Positions 1-7,864 of a stretch of DNA of 64,000 nt are shown here, piece by piece. Each line of letters begins with the position of its first letter. Within the stretch, counting starts at the first letter, position 1. The DNA is taken from positions 1,054,001 through 1,118,000 of the forward strand of contig CP060218.1 in NCBI GenBank assembly GCA_023898345.1, given 5' to 3'. The notes under the pieces were generated by a model. That model searched no databases. It saw only the letters and a list, made by a program, of their open reading frames with translations, and was not told the origin of the DNA. This DNA comes from Candidatus Woesearchaeota archaeon (GTDB lineage: Archaea; Nanobdellota; Nanobdellia; Woesearchaeales; UBA583). Both the position numbers and the translations under genes were made by a program.

Positions 1-1376
1 CTTGCAGGATATGTCTGTATATGTAAATCAAATGTTCCCAATTGTTTTCCTGAAGCTAATCGAAACCCAACTTCTCGCGCTCTGATATCTGCACTTTCTA
101 GTTTTAGTTTTTTCATTTCCTCATCAACAAACTCTCTGAGATTGGAGTTCTCTATTCCCCCATGAATTTCTGTCGTCGGGATGTCTCTTTGTACGCGCAT
201 GAGTCGGAGATAACGAGGGAAGAATGCTGTGGCCCTTGCTATGATTTTGGCGGCTTCTTCTGTTTTAATTGGGGAGAATAATCCTTTTTCCCACATTTTG
301 TACAAGGGAGTTCCTTGAACAACAAGGCAAGGGTAAATTTTGAGCATGTCAGGACGAAACTCTTCTCTCCTGAAAAGATCTTTAAGTGACTCTTCGTCGA
401 TTTCTAAGGTTGAGGCTGGCAGTCCGAGCATCATGTGCGCATTGATTTTGAAACACATATCTTTTGCAATTTGAAATGCTTTTTTTGTTTCTTCTAAGCT
501 ATGGCCCCGATTGGTTTTTCTCAAGCAATCTTCGTTTAGTGTTTGTACGCCAAGTTCAAATCTTGTACATCCGTAACTGAGCGCTTCGTTGCAGTGCTCT
601 TCAAGGCACCAGTCTGGCTTTGTCTCTATGGTGAGTCCGATACAACGAATCAGTGCTTTCTCATTTCTTTCAATTTCGTAGGTATAGTTTTGTACATGTT
701 CAAATTTTTTTTTGAGAACTTTTGTTTTTATTCGCTCTTCTCTCTCTTTTGAAAAGGGGGATTTCATTTCAAAAAATTCATTGAACACTTCATAGTTGAG
801 CATACGCTTTCCTTTTTCATTCAGAAAGAAAAATTGTTCTCCAAAATCATTGAGAGCTTTGTACGCAAAATTCACAAACTCGTCTCTGTATGCTTTGTCT
901 AGTGAAGGGAAGGTTCCTCCCATGAAAATCATTTCTATTTTGTCGGGGTCGTGTCCGTTTGCTACGTAGTGTTCAAGGCGATTGAAGATTTGAAAATAGG
1001 GTTCGTAGGCGTTGCGTGAGGCTCGGAGTGCTGCTGGCTCTTTTCCTGTGTACGATTGTGGTGTGTCGCCATAGGGAGAACCGGGACCACCAGGACAGTA
1101 CATACATTTTCCGTGTGGACAGGAATGAGGTTTTGCAAAAAGGGCAACAACTGTGACGCCAGAGAGTTCGCGTACGGGTTTGTTGTTCAAGAGTGAGATA
1201 AGGTGTTCTCTTTCGCTCTGTGATCTAGCATGAGCTAAGAGAAGCGGATTTTTGACAATTGTTTTGAGTCCCTCTTTTTTGGCGTGTGCTATTTTTAGTG
1301 TGTTTAATTCTTTTCGAGACAATGCTGTTTTTTTGGCGAGTTCGTCAAGAAGGGAGCTGTAAAGTTTGTCGGGCAT
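1..1376 (-). CDS. elp3: Elp3, tRNA uridine-34 carboxymethyl/acetyl transferase (partial, C-terminus outside window)
   Basis: The reading frame starts at the ATG at 1376 and stays open to the left edge, giving about 458 residues. It encodes an archaeal Elp3, which acts without the other Elongator subunits to modify the wobble uridine of tRNAs. A radical-SAM cluster motif C-x4-C-x2-C is visible at residues 86, 91 and 94 ('CPHGKCMYCPGG'), followed by conserved segments such as 'MIFMGGTFPS', 'GLTIETKPDWC' and 'HMMLGLP'. The C-terminal GNAT acetyltransferase domain would lie beyond the window. The gene is transcribed away from rps10 and tef1 on the same strand and starts 65 bp after the rps10 stop. 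Confidence 0.93.
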   Translation of the reverse strand, partial: MPDKLYSSLLDELAKKTALSRKELNTLKIAHAKKEGLKTIVKNPLLLAHARSQSEREHLISLLNNKPVRELSGVTVVALFAKPHSCPHGKCMYCPGGPGSPYGDTPQSYTGKEPAALRASRNAYEPYFQIFNRLEHYVANGHDPDKIEMIFMGGTFPSLDKAYRDEFVNFAYKALNDFGEQFFFLNEKGKRMLNYEVFNEFFEMKSPFSKEREERIKTKVLKKKFEHVQNYTYEIERNEKALIRCIGLTIETKPDWCLEEHCNEALSYGCTRFELGVQTLNEDCLRKTNRGHSLEETKKAFQIAKDMCFKINAHMMLGLPASTLEIDEESLKDLFRREEFRPDMLKIYPCLVVQGTPLYKMWEKGLFSPIKTEEAAKIIARATAFFPRYLRLMRVQRDIPTTEIHGGIENSNLREFVDEEMKKLKLESADIRAREVGFRLASGKQLGTFDLHIQTYPA

Positions 1377-1441
1377 GTCTTTGTAAATGAGTAATAATTA
1401 ATAAAGGTTATAGAGAAAATATTTTAGAAGGGTTAAAGAAT

Positions 1442-1747
1442 TTAAATTAACTTAATTTCAATGTTGAGACCTGCAGGGATTTGTATTTTCATAACCATAC
1501 GAAGCACACGCTCGTTAATTTCTATATCCAAAAGTCTCTTGTGAATACGCATTTCGTATCTCTCCTGAGAATACTTTCCTTCTCCGTCAGGGGATCTACG
1601 AGTTGTGATCTTGAGCTTTTTAGTCGGCATTGGAATAGGTCCTTTCATGGACACTCCAAGCTTGTCTGTAATCTGCTTTACTTCATCAACAAACTCATTG
1701 AGCTTGTGGATGTCATCCCCTACCAACTTAATTCTAGCTTTACTCAT
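1442..1747 (-). CDS. rps10: 30S ribosomal protein S10
   Basis: A 101-residue protein with the typical archaeal/eukaryotic S10 (uS10) sequence. It begins 'MSKARIKLVGDD' and contains the conserved stretch 'GPIPMPTKKLKITTRRSPDG'. Length matches the family. It starts 14 bp after the EF-1A stop codon in the same orientation, the common archaeal tef1-rps10 pairing, so both are probably made from the promoter in front of tef1. It is a component of the small-subunit head. Confidence 0.97.
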   Translation of the reverse strand: MSKARIKLVGDDIHKLNEFVDEVKQITDKLGVSMKGPIPMPTKKLKITTRRSPDGEGKYSQERYEMRIHKRLLDIEINERVLRMVMKIQIPAGLNIEIKLI

Positions 1748-1761
1748 TTCTTAATCAAAGC

Positions 1762-3036
1762 TTAGAATTTAAGCTCCTTTTTAACAACATCGATACATTG
1801 ACCTGCAGCTACAGTTTTTCCGGAGTCACGAATTGCAAAACGAGCAAGGTGTGGGATTACGTCTCTTTTCTCAATAACTACTGGCTTTAGGGGAACAAAT
1901 TTAACAATTGCTGCATCTCCGTTACGGATGAAATCAGGGTTGTCCTGTTGATCTGGAGCAACTTTCTTTACTAGTTCTGTAATTCTACAGGAGACTTGTG
2001 CAGTGTGTACGTGAAAAACTGGAGAGTAACCAACTGTGATAACACTAGGGTGGTTCAAAACAAAAACTTGTCCAGTAAATTCACTTGCAAGTGAAGGTGG
2101 ATCCTGAGGAGTTCCAAGAACATCTCCTTTTGCGATGTCTCCTTTGTTGTATCCCTTTACTGAAAAACCAACATTGAAACCTGGGAGTGCCTGAGCTACT
2201 TTCTCGTGGTGCATTTCTACGTCTTTTACTTCTCCTGCCATTCCTGTTCCGTTCTTTCCTGGAACAATAACACACTTAGAGTTTGGACGAAGGATTCCTG
2301 TTTCAACACGGCCAACAGGTACAAGACCAATTCCTTTAATGTTGTACACATCCTGAAGAGGTACACGTAGAGGAAGTGTTGTTGGCTTCTCTGCAATTTC
2401 AAACTGGTTAAGGTGATCTAGAAGAGTTCCACCTGTCCACCATGCCATGTTCTCAGACTTTTTTACAACATTGTCTCCTGGAAGAGAAGCAATTGGAACA
2501 AACTTAACGGATTTGAAACCTAGCTTTCCAACAAGAGCGTTAATATCATTCTTCACTTCTTCGAAACGTGCTTGATCGTACTTTCTCATATCCATCTTGT
2601 TGACAGCAACTACTAGCTGGTCAATTCCGAAAACTTTGGAAAGGTATGCGTGTTCTTTTGTCTGTTCGTTAACACCGTCAGTTGCTGCAACTACAAGAAC
2701 TGCTGCGTCTGCTTGAGAAACACCTGTAATCATGTTCTTGATGAAGTCTGCGTGCCCTGGTGCGTCAATAATAGTAAATTCGTATTTATCGGACTCGAAC
2801 TTTTTGTGAGAAAGGTCAATAGTAACTCCTCTTTCTCTCTCTTCTTTAAGATTGTCCATAACATAAGCAAACTCGAAACCTGCTTTTCCAGCTTCAATTG
2901 CTTTCTCTTTTAGCTTTCTCATCTCCTGCTCATCAACAGTTCCTGCGTCGAAAAGCAGCCTACCAACAGTTGTAGATTTTCCATGGTCAACATGTCCAAT
3001 GAAGACAACATTGAAGTGCTCTTTATTGCTTGCCAT
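1762..3036 (-). CDS. tef1: Translation elongation factor 1-alpha (aEF-1A)
   Basis: The GTPase that delivers aminoacyl-tRNA to the ribosome. From the ATG at 3036 (protein start 'MASNKEHFNVVFIGHVDHGK') it has 424 residues, the normal archaeal length. G1 is GHVDHGKS at about residues 14-21, G3 is DAPGH, G4 is NKMD, and the switch region contains 'ERERGVTID'. Beta-barrel domains 2 and 3 follow. An in-frame ATG four codons upstream (3048) is possible, but 3036 fits the family and lies about 25 bp from a clear TATA box. First gene of the tef1-rps10 unit. Confidence 0.97.
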   Translation of the reverse strand: MASNKEHFNVVFIGHVDHGKSTTVGRLLFDAGTVDEQEMRKLKEKAIEAGKAGFEFAYVMDNLKEERERGVTIDLSHKKFESDKYEFTIIDAPGHADFIKNMITGVSQADAAVLVVAATDGVNEQTKEHAYLSKVFGIDQLVVAVNKMDMRKYDQARFEEVKNDINALVGKLGFKSVKFVPIASLPGDNVVKKSENMAWWTGGTLLDHLNQFEIAEKPTTLPLRVPLQDVYNIKGIGLVPVGRVETGILRPNSKCVIVPGKNGTGMAGEVKDVEMHHEKVAQALPGFNVGFSVKGYNKGDIAKGDVLGTPQDPPSLASEFTGQVFVLNHPSVITVGYSPVFHVHTAQVSCRITELVKKVAPDQQDNPDFIRNGDAAIVKFVPLKPVVIEKRDVIPHLARFAIRDSGKTVAAGQCIDVVKKELKF

Positions 3037-3058
3037 ACTTCTATGCAAACTTGACTCA

Positions 3059-3070
3059 TTTTATAAATAT
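3059..3070 (-). promoter_or_regulatory. TATA box for tef1-rps10
   Basis: On the minus strand this reads 'caatatttataaa'. Its centre is about 25-30 bp upstream of the EF-1A ATG at 3036, so the transcript would be leaderless or nearly so. Confidence 0.7.
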
Positions 3071-3111
3071 TGTGCTAAACGCTGAACAAGAGCTTTTCTT
3101 AAGATTTTTAC

Positions 3112-3570
3112 TTAATCCCTAAAGAAGCGTAAAAGAACTTTTGATTTTTCAATATATGGCATTGCCCATTCCAAAAAAACGGATCCTAAAAATTTTGTTA
3201 TACCAAAAATTCCCATGACAATAAAGTAAAAACTTAGGAGACTCATTAAGAAAACTTCTGGCCAGTGTTTCTTGAAAAAAGCTCTACGAGTTGTTGATTT
3301 GGCGTAGGTCCGAAATAATTCTAAGAAAAAAACGAGAAGAATGAGAAAGGAGAAACCATGTATAAATGCAAAGATTTCCCAATTAATTTGTGTTACAAAT
3401 TCCATAATGACGGACATGAGAGAGAAGATTAATGCAAAAAAAACAAGCATGTTAAGAGTTCTATCCCAGAGTGTTTGTTCAATGTAGCGTCTGTACACTC
3501 TCTGAATTGGATCGGCGTTGACATAATACTCTTCGTAGATAACTTGTCCTTTTTGCGATTTAACAATCAT
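3112..3570 (-). CDS. Small multi-pass membrane protein resembling an isolated voltage-sensor domain
   Basis: About 152 residues from the ATG at 3570 (protein 'MIVKSQKGQVIYEEYYV'). A longer frame to 3666 overlaps pyrF and adds an implausible N-terminus. Three to four hydrophobic segments are visible. The middle reads 'FFLELFRTYAKSTTRRAFFKKHWPEVF', split here as 'FFLELFRTYAK' and 'FKKHWPEVF'. It resembles S2-S3 of voltage-sensor domains (F-x-x-E-x-x-R, then a W with a nearby acid, here E). No pore loop or TVGYG filter is present, so this is not a complete channel. It lies downstream of pyrF on the same strand. Function unknown; the voltage-sensor comparison is inference from pattern. Confidence 0.6.
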   Translation of the reverse strand: MIVKSQKGQVIYEEYYVNADPIQRVYRRYIEQTLWDRTLNMLVFFALIFSLMSVIMEFVTQINWEIFAFIHGFSFLILLVFFLELFRTYAKSTTRRAFFKKHWPEVFLMSLLSFYFIVMGIFGITKFLGSVFLEWAMPYIEKSKVLLRFFRD

Positions 3571-3640
3571 TAAAAGCCGAGGAGAAAAAACCAAATAAAA
3601 ACATACGTTAGAACTGAGGGAGAATAACAAATGCTTTTCT

Positions 3641-4531
3641 CTACAAATAAGAATTGATTTTTGCATTCATTTCTCTTAAGTATTTTCTTGGATCCTCACT
3701 TTTCATTGCGTCACTTCCTGCATTGAAGAGTACTCGTTTGCCGTCAATCCCTGAGCCAAAAAATGAGTCAAAATTGCCACCTTGTCGCCCAAACCCAGGG
3801 GTGAGGTACAGAAGGCGAGTATTGGCAGTAAGTTCAACAACTCCTTTAAAGAGGCGATTTCTCATTAAGAGAAGTGTTTCTAATTCCCCCTCTGGAATAT
3901 TTTGTAGAGAAACTGCTTCAGGATTAGTTCGTAATTTTGTAATTGCAGGTCCGAACCTTTCTTCTGGAATATAAGCTGTTCCTCCCATTACCAAAGCATC
4001 AACTCCTCCTTCGAGAAGTGCTTTTACAGAATCTAGACGAAGTTCATGAATCAGATTCCGTGCTGTATCGTCGTCAAAATCATTTCCCTTCATAATCTTG
4101 TAATTTGTGTGCATCTCTAAAAGCTCAGCTGGGAAGGACATTACTCCCATACCAACCGTGTAAAGCTTGTTTTTTGCAAGTGCGATTGTCGGGGCCGAAT
4201 CTGCTCCTGCTCGAATGGTTACTGAATCAAAATACTTTGTTATAGCTTCTATCTCTGCTCTATTTGTGTTAATGCCATCTGACAATTTAGCATCAAGCAT
4301 TCGAATAAGGGAAGGGTCCATAGATTGTGCAAGCTCAAGAAGAAGTTCTTCTCTTCCAAAATAGAATTTTCCATTTGGTTTAAAACCAATAATTCCATCG
4401 CTGATTTTTGCTAATTCTCTAACTGTTCTTTCATCAGCTTCATTTCCAACTCTCGGATCGAGACCTACGATCATAGAAGATCCCTTTTGTTCACGTAACT
4501 CTTGAAATTTGTCGTACATATCTTGAGACAT
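3641..4531 (-). CDS. pyrF: Orotidine 5'-phosphate decarboxylase
   Basis: A 296-residue enzyme that makes UMP in de novo pyrimidine synthesis. The catalytic Asp-Lys-Asp pattern is kept in 'MLDAKLSDGINTN' (family DxKxxD). The phosphate-binding loop is 'LTPGFGRQGG', the N-terminal strand carries 'IVGLDPR', and a substrate segment reads 'FKPNGKFYFG'. It is longer than compact archaeal OMPDCs of about 220 residues and closer to the long PyrF type. It is divergent from the Mre11-like gene, with 52 bp between the start codons. No other pyrimidine genes are nearby. Confidence 0.9.
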   Translation of the reverse strand: MSQDMYDKFQELREQKGSSMIVGLDPRVGNEADERTVRELAKISDGIIGFKPNGKFYFGREELLLELAQSMDPSLIRMLDAKLSDGINTNRAEIEAITKYFDSVTIRAGADSAPTIALAKNKLYTVGMGVMSFPAELLEMHTNYKIMKGNDFDDDTARNLIHELRLDSVKALLEGGVDALVMGGTAYIPEERFGPAITKLRTNPEAVSLQNIPEGELETLLLMRNRLFKGVVELTANTRLLYLTPGFGRQGGNFDSFFGSGIDGKRVLFNAGSDAMKSEDPRKYLREMNAKINSYL

Positions 4532-4554
4532 ATTCCCTTTTTTTCAAGCAAACT

Positions 4555-4562
4555 CTTAAAAC
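4555..4562. promoter_or_regulatory. Putative shared TATA element between pyrF and the Mre11-like gene
   Basis: An A/T-rich core ('cttaaaac' on plus, 'gttttaag' on minus) lies midway in the 52-bp gap, about 22-24 bp from both start codons. It is less perfectly palindromic than the elements at 22517, 26145 and 30498. Confidence 0.4.
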
Positions 4563-4583
4563 TTTGCTCTACTTTTTTTTGCT

Positions 4584-5804
4584 ATGAAAGATTTTCGCTT
4601 TGTTCATGTTGCCGACTTGCATCTTGGTGCGTACAGAGACAGGGCTATGACTGCTTTGAACCTTAAAACTTTTGTTCTTGCCATAGAAAAAATCTTGTCT
4701 TTGAAACCAGATTTTGTTCTTTTTGCTGGCGATATTTTCAATTCTCCTTTTCCTTCTTTGGATTTGGTGACGGCTGTCGTTCAAGAATTGATGAAACTAA
4801 AAAATGCAAATATTCCTTTGTATGTCATTGCTGGTTCTCATGATTATTCTGATATGAGAAAGAGTTTTCTTCATCTTTTGGAAAGTGCAGACGTGTTTAC
4901 TTTAGTGAGTCGTACAAACGAATTTGGAGTTCCTCTTCATCTTAACGAAAGAACAACGCCCGTACGGCTTGCAGGAATTGACGGAAAAAAGAATGGACTT
5001 GATAAAAGTGCTTACGAAAAGCTTTCTTTGTCTGGCGATTTTGGCGCTGAGATTTTTAGCATTTTTCTTTTTCACACAACTCTTGATGATGTTAAACCCG
5101 ATTTTCTAAAAGCTATCTCTACTCCTCTTTCTTCTGCTTATCTTCCAAAGGGTTATGATTACTATGCTGGCGGGCACGTTCATACCTTTCTTGAAAAAAA
5201 TGTTGGAAAGGGATTGCTGACATATCCCGGTCCTTTGTTTCCCAATTCCTTTTCTGAATTGAAACGAGAAAAACCCTCTTTTCTTTTGTGCAGTGTTGCT
5301 ATGCCGTCAAAGCAGCTTTCTTACAAGAGAATGTTTTTAGAAACCTATTCTACTGAACATATTTTCTTGGAGTTTGAACGTTTGCGACCTTTGGAAATTC
5401 TCGAAAAACTCGAACTTCTCCTTGCTGAAAAAGATCTCAAAGACAAACTTGTTCTTCTGGAACTGAGGGGGATTGTTGAAGGGAAAATTAGTGATATTCG
5501 CATTCACAGTATTCTCTCTTTGTGCTATGAAAAGAGTGCTTATCATGTTCTCAAGAATACTTCTAAGTTGACGAGTTCGCAATTTGTTCTTTCGCAGGAG
5601 AACTTTTCTTCTTTGTCGGATGCTGACTCTCTTGAAGAAGATCTTTTGACTTTGGCTTTGCAAGAGGAAAGGAGTCCTGAGCAAGCAAGAGAACTTCTTC
5701 ATAAGTTATTGAAACTTGACTTGTCCAAACATGAAGATGAAAAGGTTGTGGCTTACTCTGAACGTGTCCATGATGCTATTGCGAAAATTTTGAGTGAAAG
5801 ATGA
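4584..5804 (+). CDS. Mre11/SbcD-like metallophosphoesterase (DNA repair exonuclease family)
   Basis: A 406-residue calcineurin-like phosphoesterase of the Mre11/SbcD group. Metal-binding motifs appear in order: 'HVADLHLG' (DxH), 'LFAGDIFNSP' (GDxxN/D), 'VIAGSHDYSD' (usually GNHD), 'FLFHTTL' and 'YYAGGHVHT' (GHxH). The Asn of GNHD is Ser here, which would change a residue normally involved in metal or phosphate binding. The C-terminal ~150 residues would form the capping and partner-binding region. A Rad50 gene, the usual partner, is not adjacent. The start is the first ATG, about 25 bp from the shared A/T element. Confidence 0.8.
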   Translation: MKDFRFVHVADLHLGAYRDRAMTALNLKTFVLAIEKILSLKPDFVLFAGDIFNSPFPSLDLVTAVVQELMKLKNANIPLYVIAGSHDYSDMRKSFLHLLESADVFTLVSRTNEFGVPLHLNERTTPVRLAGIDGKKNGLDKSAYEKLSLSGDFGAEIFSIFLFHTTLDDVKPDFLKAISTPLSSAYLPKGYDYYAGGHVHTFLEKNVGKGLLTYPGPLFPNSFSELKREKPSFLLCSVAMPSKQLSYKRMFLETYSTEHIFLEFERLRPLEILEKLELLLAEKDLKDKLVLLELRGIVEGKISDIRIHSILSLCYEKSAYHVLKNTSKLTSSQFVLSQENFSSLSDADSLEEDLLTLALQEERSPEQARELLHKLLKLDLSKHEDEKVVAYSERVHDAIAKILSER

Positions 5805-5811
5805 GAGATTA

Positions 5812-5872
5812 GAGAGTAGAGAAAAGAGTAGATGTGTATGGACGGAGGGAATGGAGAAGTGAGAGTAGAGAA
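5812..5872 (+). repeat. Purine-rich intergenic stretch with a 12-bp direct repeat
   Basis: The gap between two convergent genes is almost all purine on the plus strand. It contains 'gagagtagagaa' twice (5812-5823 and 5861-5872). No gene or hairpin is evident. Confidence 0.4.
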
Positions 5873-5881
5873 GAAGAGCCT

Positions 5882-6184
5882 TTAGTAATTTTGCTCGTAC
5901 TTTTCTATCTCATCTTTTACTTTCAGACCTTGTTCGCTCAATTTGTACATTTTGTAACTTTTCTCAAGTGGATTTTCGCATTCGATGAGATCATGATCAA
6001 GAAGTTCTTTTATTGTCCTTGAAACGTGTGAGCGATACTTTAGGGCAATTTCTGTTTTTTTGAGAAGCTGGGCTTGCGTTTGATAAGGTTTTTTGACAAG
6101 CTCAAAAAAGAGTTTTTTACGATATACGCTTTTGAGAACATATGTTGGCAAATGGACAGAATAGTTCTTTTTCGGTTCTACCAT
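5882..6184 (-). CDS. Winged-helix DNA-binding protein
   Basis: About 100 residues from the ATG at 6184 ('MVEPKKNYSVHLPTYVLKS'). A longer frame starts at 6226, but 6184 is about 20 bp from a minus-strand TATA ('ctatatag', 6204-6211). The centre reads 'QAQLLKKTEIALKYRSHVSR' and then 'TIKELLDHDLIECENP', a helix-turn-helix with recognition helix and wing as in archaeal MarR/ArsR-like regulators. It ends in a charged helix. The fold is visible but the target is unknown. It is divergent from the small ORF at 6271. Confidence 0.75.
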   Translation of the reverse strand: MVEPKKNYSVHLPTYVLKSVYRKKLFFELVKKPYQTQAQLLKKTEIALKYRSHVSRTIKELLDHDLIECENPLEKSYKMYKLSEQGLKVKDEIEKYEQNY

Positions 6185-6203
6185 GAGAAAATTTTGAAAA
6201 AAC

Positions 6204-6249
6204 CCTATATAGAAGGATATTACCAAGTTAGTACCAGAATTATTATAAA
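6204..6249. promoter_or_regulatory. Two divergent TATA boxes
   Basis: 'ctatatag' at 6204-6211 serves the minus-strand wHTH gene (ATG 6184). 'attataaa' at 6242-6249 lies 22 bp before the ATG at 6271. Both spacings suit leaderless initiation. Confidence 0.5.
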
Positions 6250-6270
6250 GAAATCCTCATTAGTGCCTGT

Positions 6271-6504
6271 ATGGGAGATGATACAAATTCACAGATTCAG
6301 CTTCTTTCCTTGCTTTCAAAAAATAAGGAAGCTATTGAGAATATTATGAAAACAACTGAGCCCGTTGAGGTGTGCGGCATCAAAATCTATGAGGTTTTTT
6401 TTGCAAACACTAAGATGCTCTTGTGCTTTGAGAAGATTTTACCTGAGGGGGCATTGGAAGTTATTCTTGCAAAATATCCTCAAACAACACTTATCTTTTT
6501 GTAA
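6271..6504 (+). CDS. Small hypothetical protein
   Basis: A 77-residue acidic-to-neutral protein, 'MGDDTNSQIQLLSLLSKNKE...', with a helical N-terminus and a short beta-rich C-terminus ('VCGIKIYEVFFANTKMLLCF'). No family is recognised. The well-placed TATA box and divergent arrangement with a wHTH regulator support it being real. Its last 14 bp overlap the convergent pseudouridine synthase gene. Confidence 0.55.
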   Translation: MGDDTNSQIQLLSLLSKNKEAIENIMKTTEPVEVCGIKIYEVFFANTKMLLCFEKILPEGALEVILAKYPQTTLIFL

Positions 6505-7468
6505 AAGAGGTTTTCTTTTCTTTCACTTGATTTAGAGTTTTTTTGAGATCTTCTGACAAATCTGCTTCTATTGTGTACTCTTTTCCTTTGTAAGGAAAGG
6601 ATATGGATTTTGCGTGAAGAAACTGGCGTGTCAAAAGTTCGCGTCCTTTGTCGTCTTTTTTGAATTGCTCATTAATGAAATGCTTTCCGTACATGCTATC
6701 TCCGACGATTGGATGTCTAAGGTGTGCCATGTGTACACGGATTTGGTGTGTAAATCCACTGAAAAGTCGAACTTCAACAAGGGAAAAGTTTTCGTGTTCG
6801 TATTCATATTCTTTGAGCACTTTGTACGCGCTTCTCGTCTTCTTTCCATGTTGTTGTGAAACTCTGACTTTTTGTCTGGAACCTTCTTCTGTCCTTTCAA
6901 GTCTTAGTTCTATGGTTCCTTCTTTTTTCTCAAATCTTCCCACACAAAGACAGACATATTTTTTCACAACTTCTCCTTCTCGGAAAAGCGCATTGAGTTC
7001 TCGTAGTGCTATGCTGTTTTTTGCAATAATGAGCACGCCAGATGTTTCTTTGTCGAGACGGTGAACATGAAAATATCGTTCTTGCATTTTTTGTTTTGCA
7101 GTTTGTTTGAGAAATGCTAAGTGATAGGAGAGGGATTCCTCATTGTCCTGCGCCCCTTGTACGACGACGCCAGAGTTTTTGTTGAGCGCCAAAAAATCTT
7201 CATTTTCAAAGAGTGTTTTCATCTTAAGATCTTTTGCTTCTTGCTCTTTTTCTTCTTTTTTTTCTCGAAAGGAAACTGGCACAAAAATTCTTAGACAATC
7301 TCCTTCTTTGAGAAGAATCTCTGAGTTTATTTTTTTTCCATTAAGAGCAATTCTCTTTTCTTTGATAAGTTTTTGAAGTGTGAAAAAGGAAAGGTCTAGT
7401 TTCTTTTTCAAAAATGTTCTGGGGCTTTGTCCTGCTTGTGATTTGTCGATGATGATGTCCTGTGGCAT
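6491..7468 (-). CDS. RluA-family RNA pseudouridine synthase
   Basis: 325 residues. An N-terminal S4-type RNA-binding region ('LSFFTLQKLIKEKRIALNGK', about residues 25-75) precedes the catalytic domain with the RluA motif 'HVHRLDKETSGVLI', whose Asp is the catalytic nucleophile. Later motifs include 'GFTHQIRVHM' and 'HPIVGDSMYG'. It isomerises uridines in rRNA or tRNA. RluA enzymes are typical of bacteria and eukaryotes, so this is a candidate transferred gene. The exact target cannot be read from sequence. Confidence 0.9.
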   Translation of the reverse strand: MPQDIIIDKSQAGQSPRTFLKKKLDLSFFTLQKLIKEKRIALNGKKINSEILLKEGDCLRIFVPVSFREKKEEKEQEAKDLKMKTLFENEDFLALNKNSGVVVQGAQDNEESLSYHLAFLKQTAKQKMQERYFHVHRLDKETSGVLIIAKNSIALRELNALFREGEVVKKYVCLCVGRFEKKEGTIELRLERTEEGSRQKVRVSQQHGKKTRSAYKVLKEYEYEHENFSLVEVRLFSGFTHQIRVHMAHLRHPIVGDSMYGKHFINEQFKKDDKGRELLTRQFLHAKSISFPYKGKEYTIEADLSEDLKKTLNQVKEKKTSFTKR

Positions 7469-7508
7469 GAGTTGAGAACTAAGATGGAATTTATAAATTT
7501 GGTTTCTT

Positions 7509-7808
7509 TTAGGGAAAATGTGCTAATTCTTCGAGCTTTTTTGAACTGATTGGCGGTGCATTGTAACAGGAAAACCATTCCTGTACATTGGGAATGTCTT
7601 TCATTGTCGTTTCTGAATTCTTTGCATCATCTTTGCTTTTCCAGTACACTATGTCTGTGTATGTCCCGTTTTCTTCTTTATTGATTTCCCAACCCACAAA
7701 TCCTGACTGCTTGCTCATCCACACTTCATGAATTCTGTTTGCAACTTGCAGAAACTTCTCTTCTGTGACTCCTTCTGCTAGTTCGTAACTGAAAATCTCT
7801 TTGTACAT
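7509..7808 (-). CDS. Small dimeric alpha/beta-barrel-like protein (ABM-type)
   Basis: 99 residues. 'MYKEIFSYELAEGVTEEKFL', then 'QVANRIHEVWMSKQSGFVGW' and 'EINKEENGTYTDIVYWKSKD' show the strand-helix-strand-strand-helix pattern of antibiotic-biosynthesis-monooxygenase-like ferredoxin folds ('...F...G...W....G.Y.D.v.W.s.ddA'). No catalytic residues can be assigned. It follows the ATP-grasp-like gene by 56 bp on the same strand. Confidence 0.65.
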   Translation of the reverse strand: MYKEIFSYELAEGVTEEKFLQVANRIHEVWMSKQSGFVGWEINKEENGTYTDIVYWKSKDDAKNSETTMKDIPNVQEWFSCYNAPPISSKKLEELAHFP

Positions 7809-7864
7809 GCTTTGTCTGTGAAGCAGTTGTTTAAAAAATTGTGCTTTGAATCACCTCTTGTTTG

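Noticed and set aside
5834..6022. 62-residue ORF on the plus strand
   Set aside because: It runs from the purine-rich spacer into the antisense of the wHTH gene, with no promoter or family.
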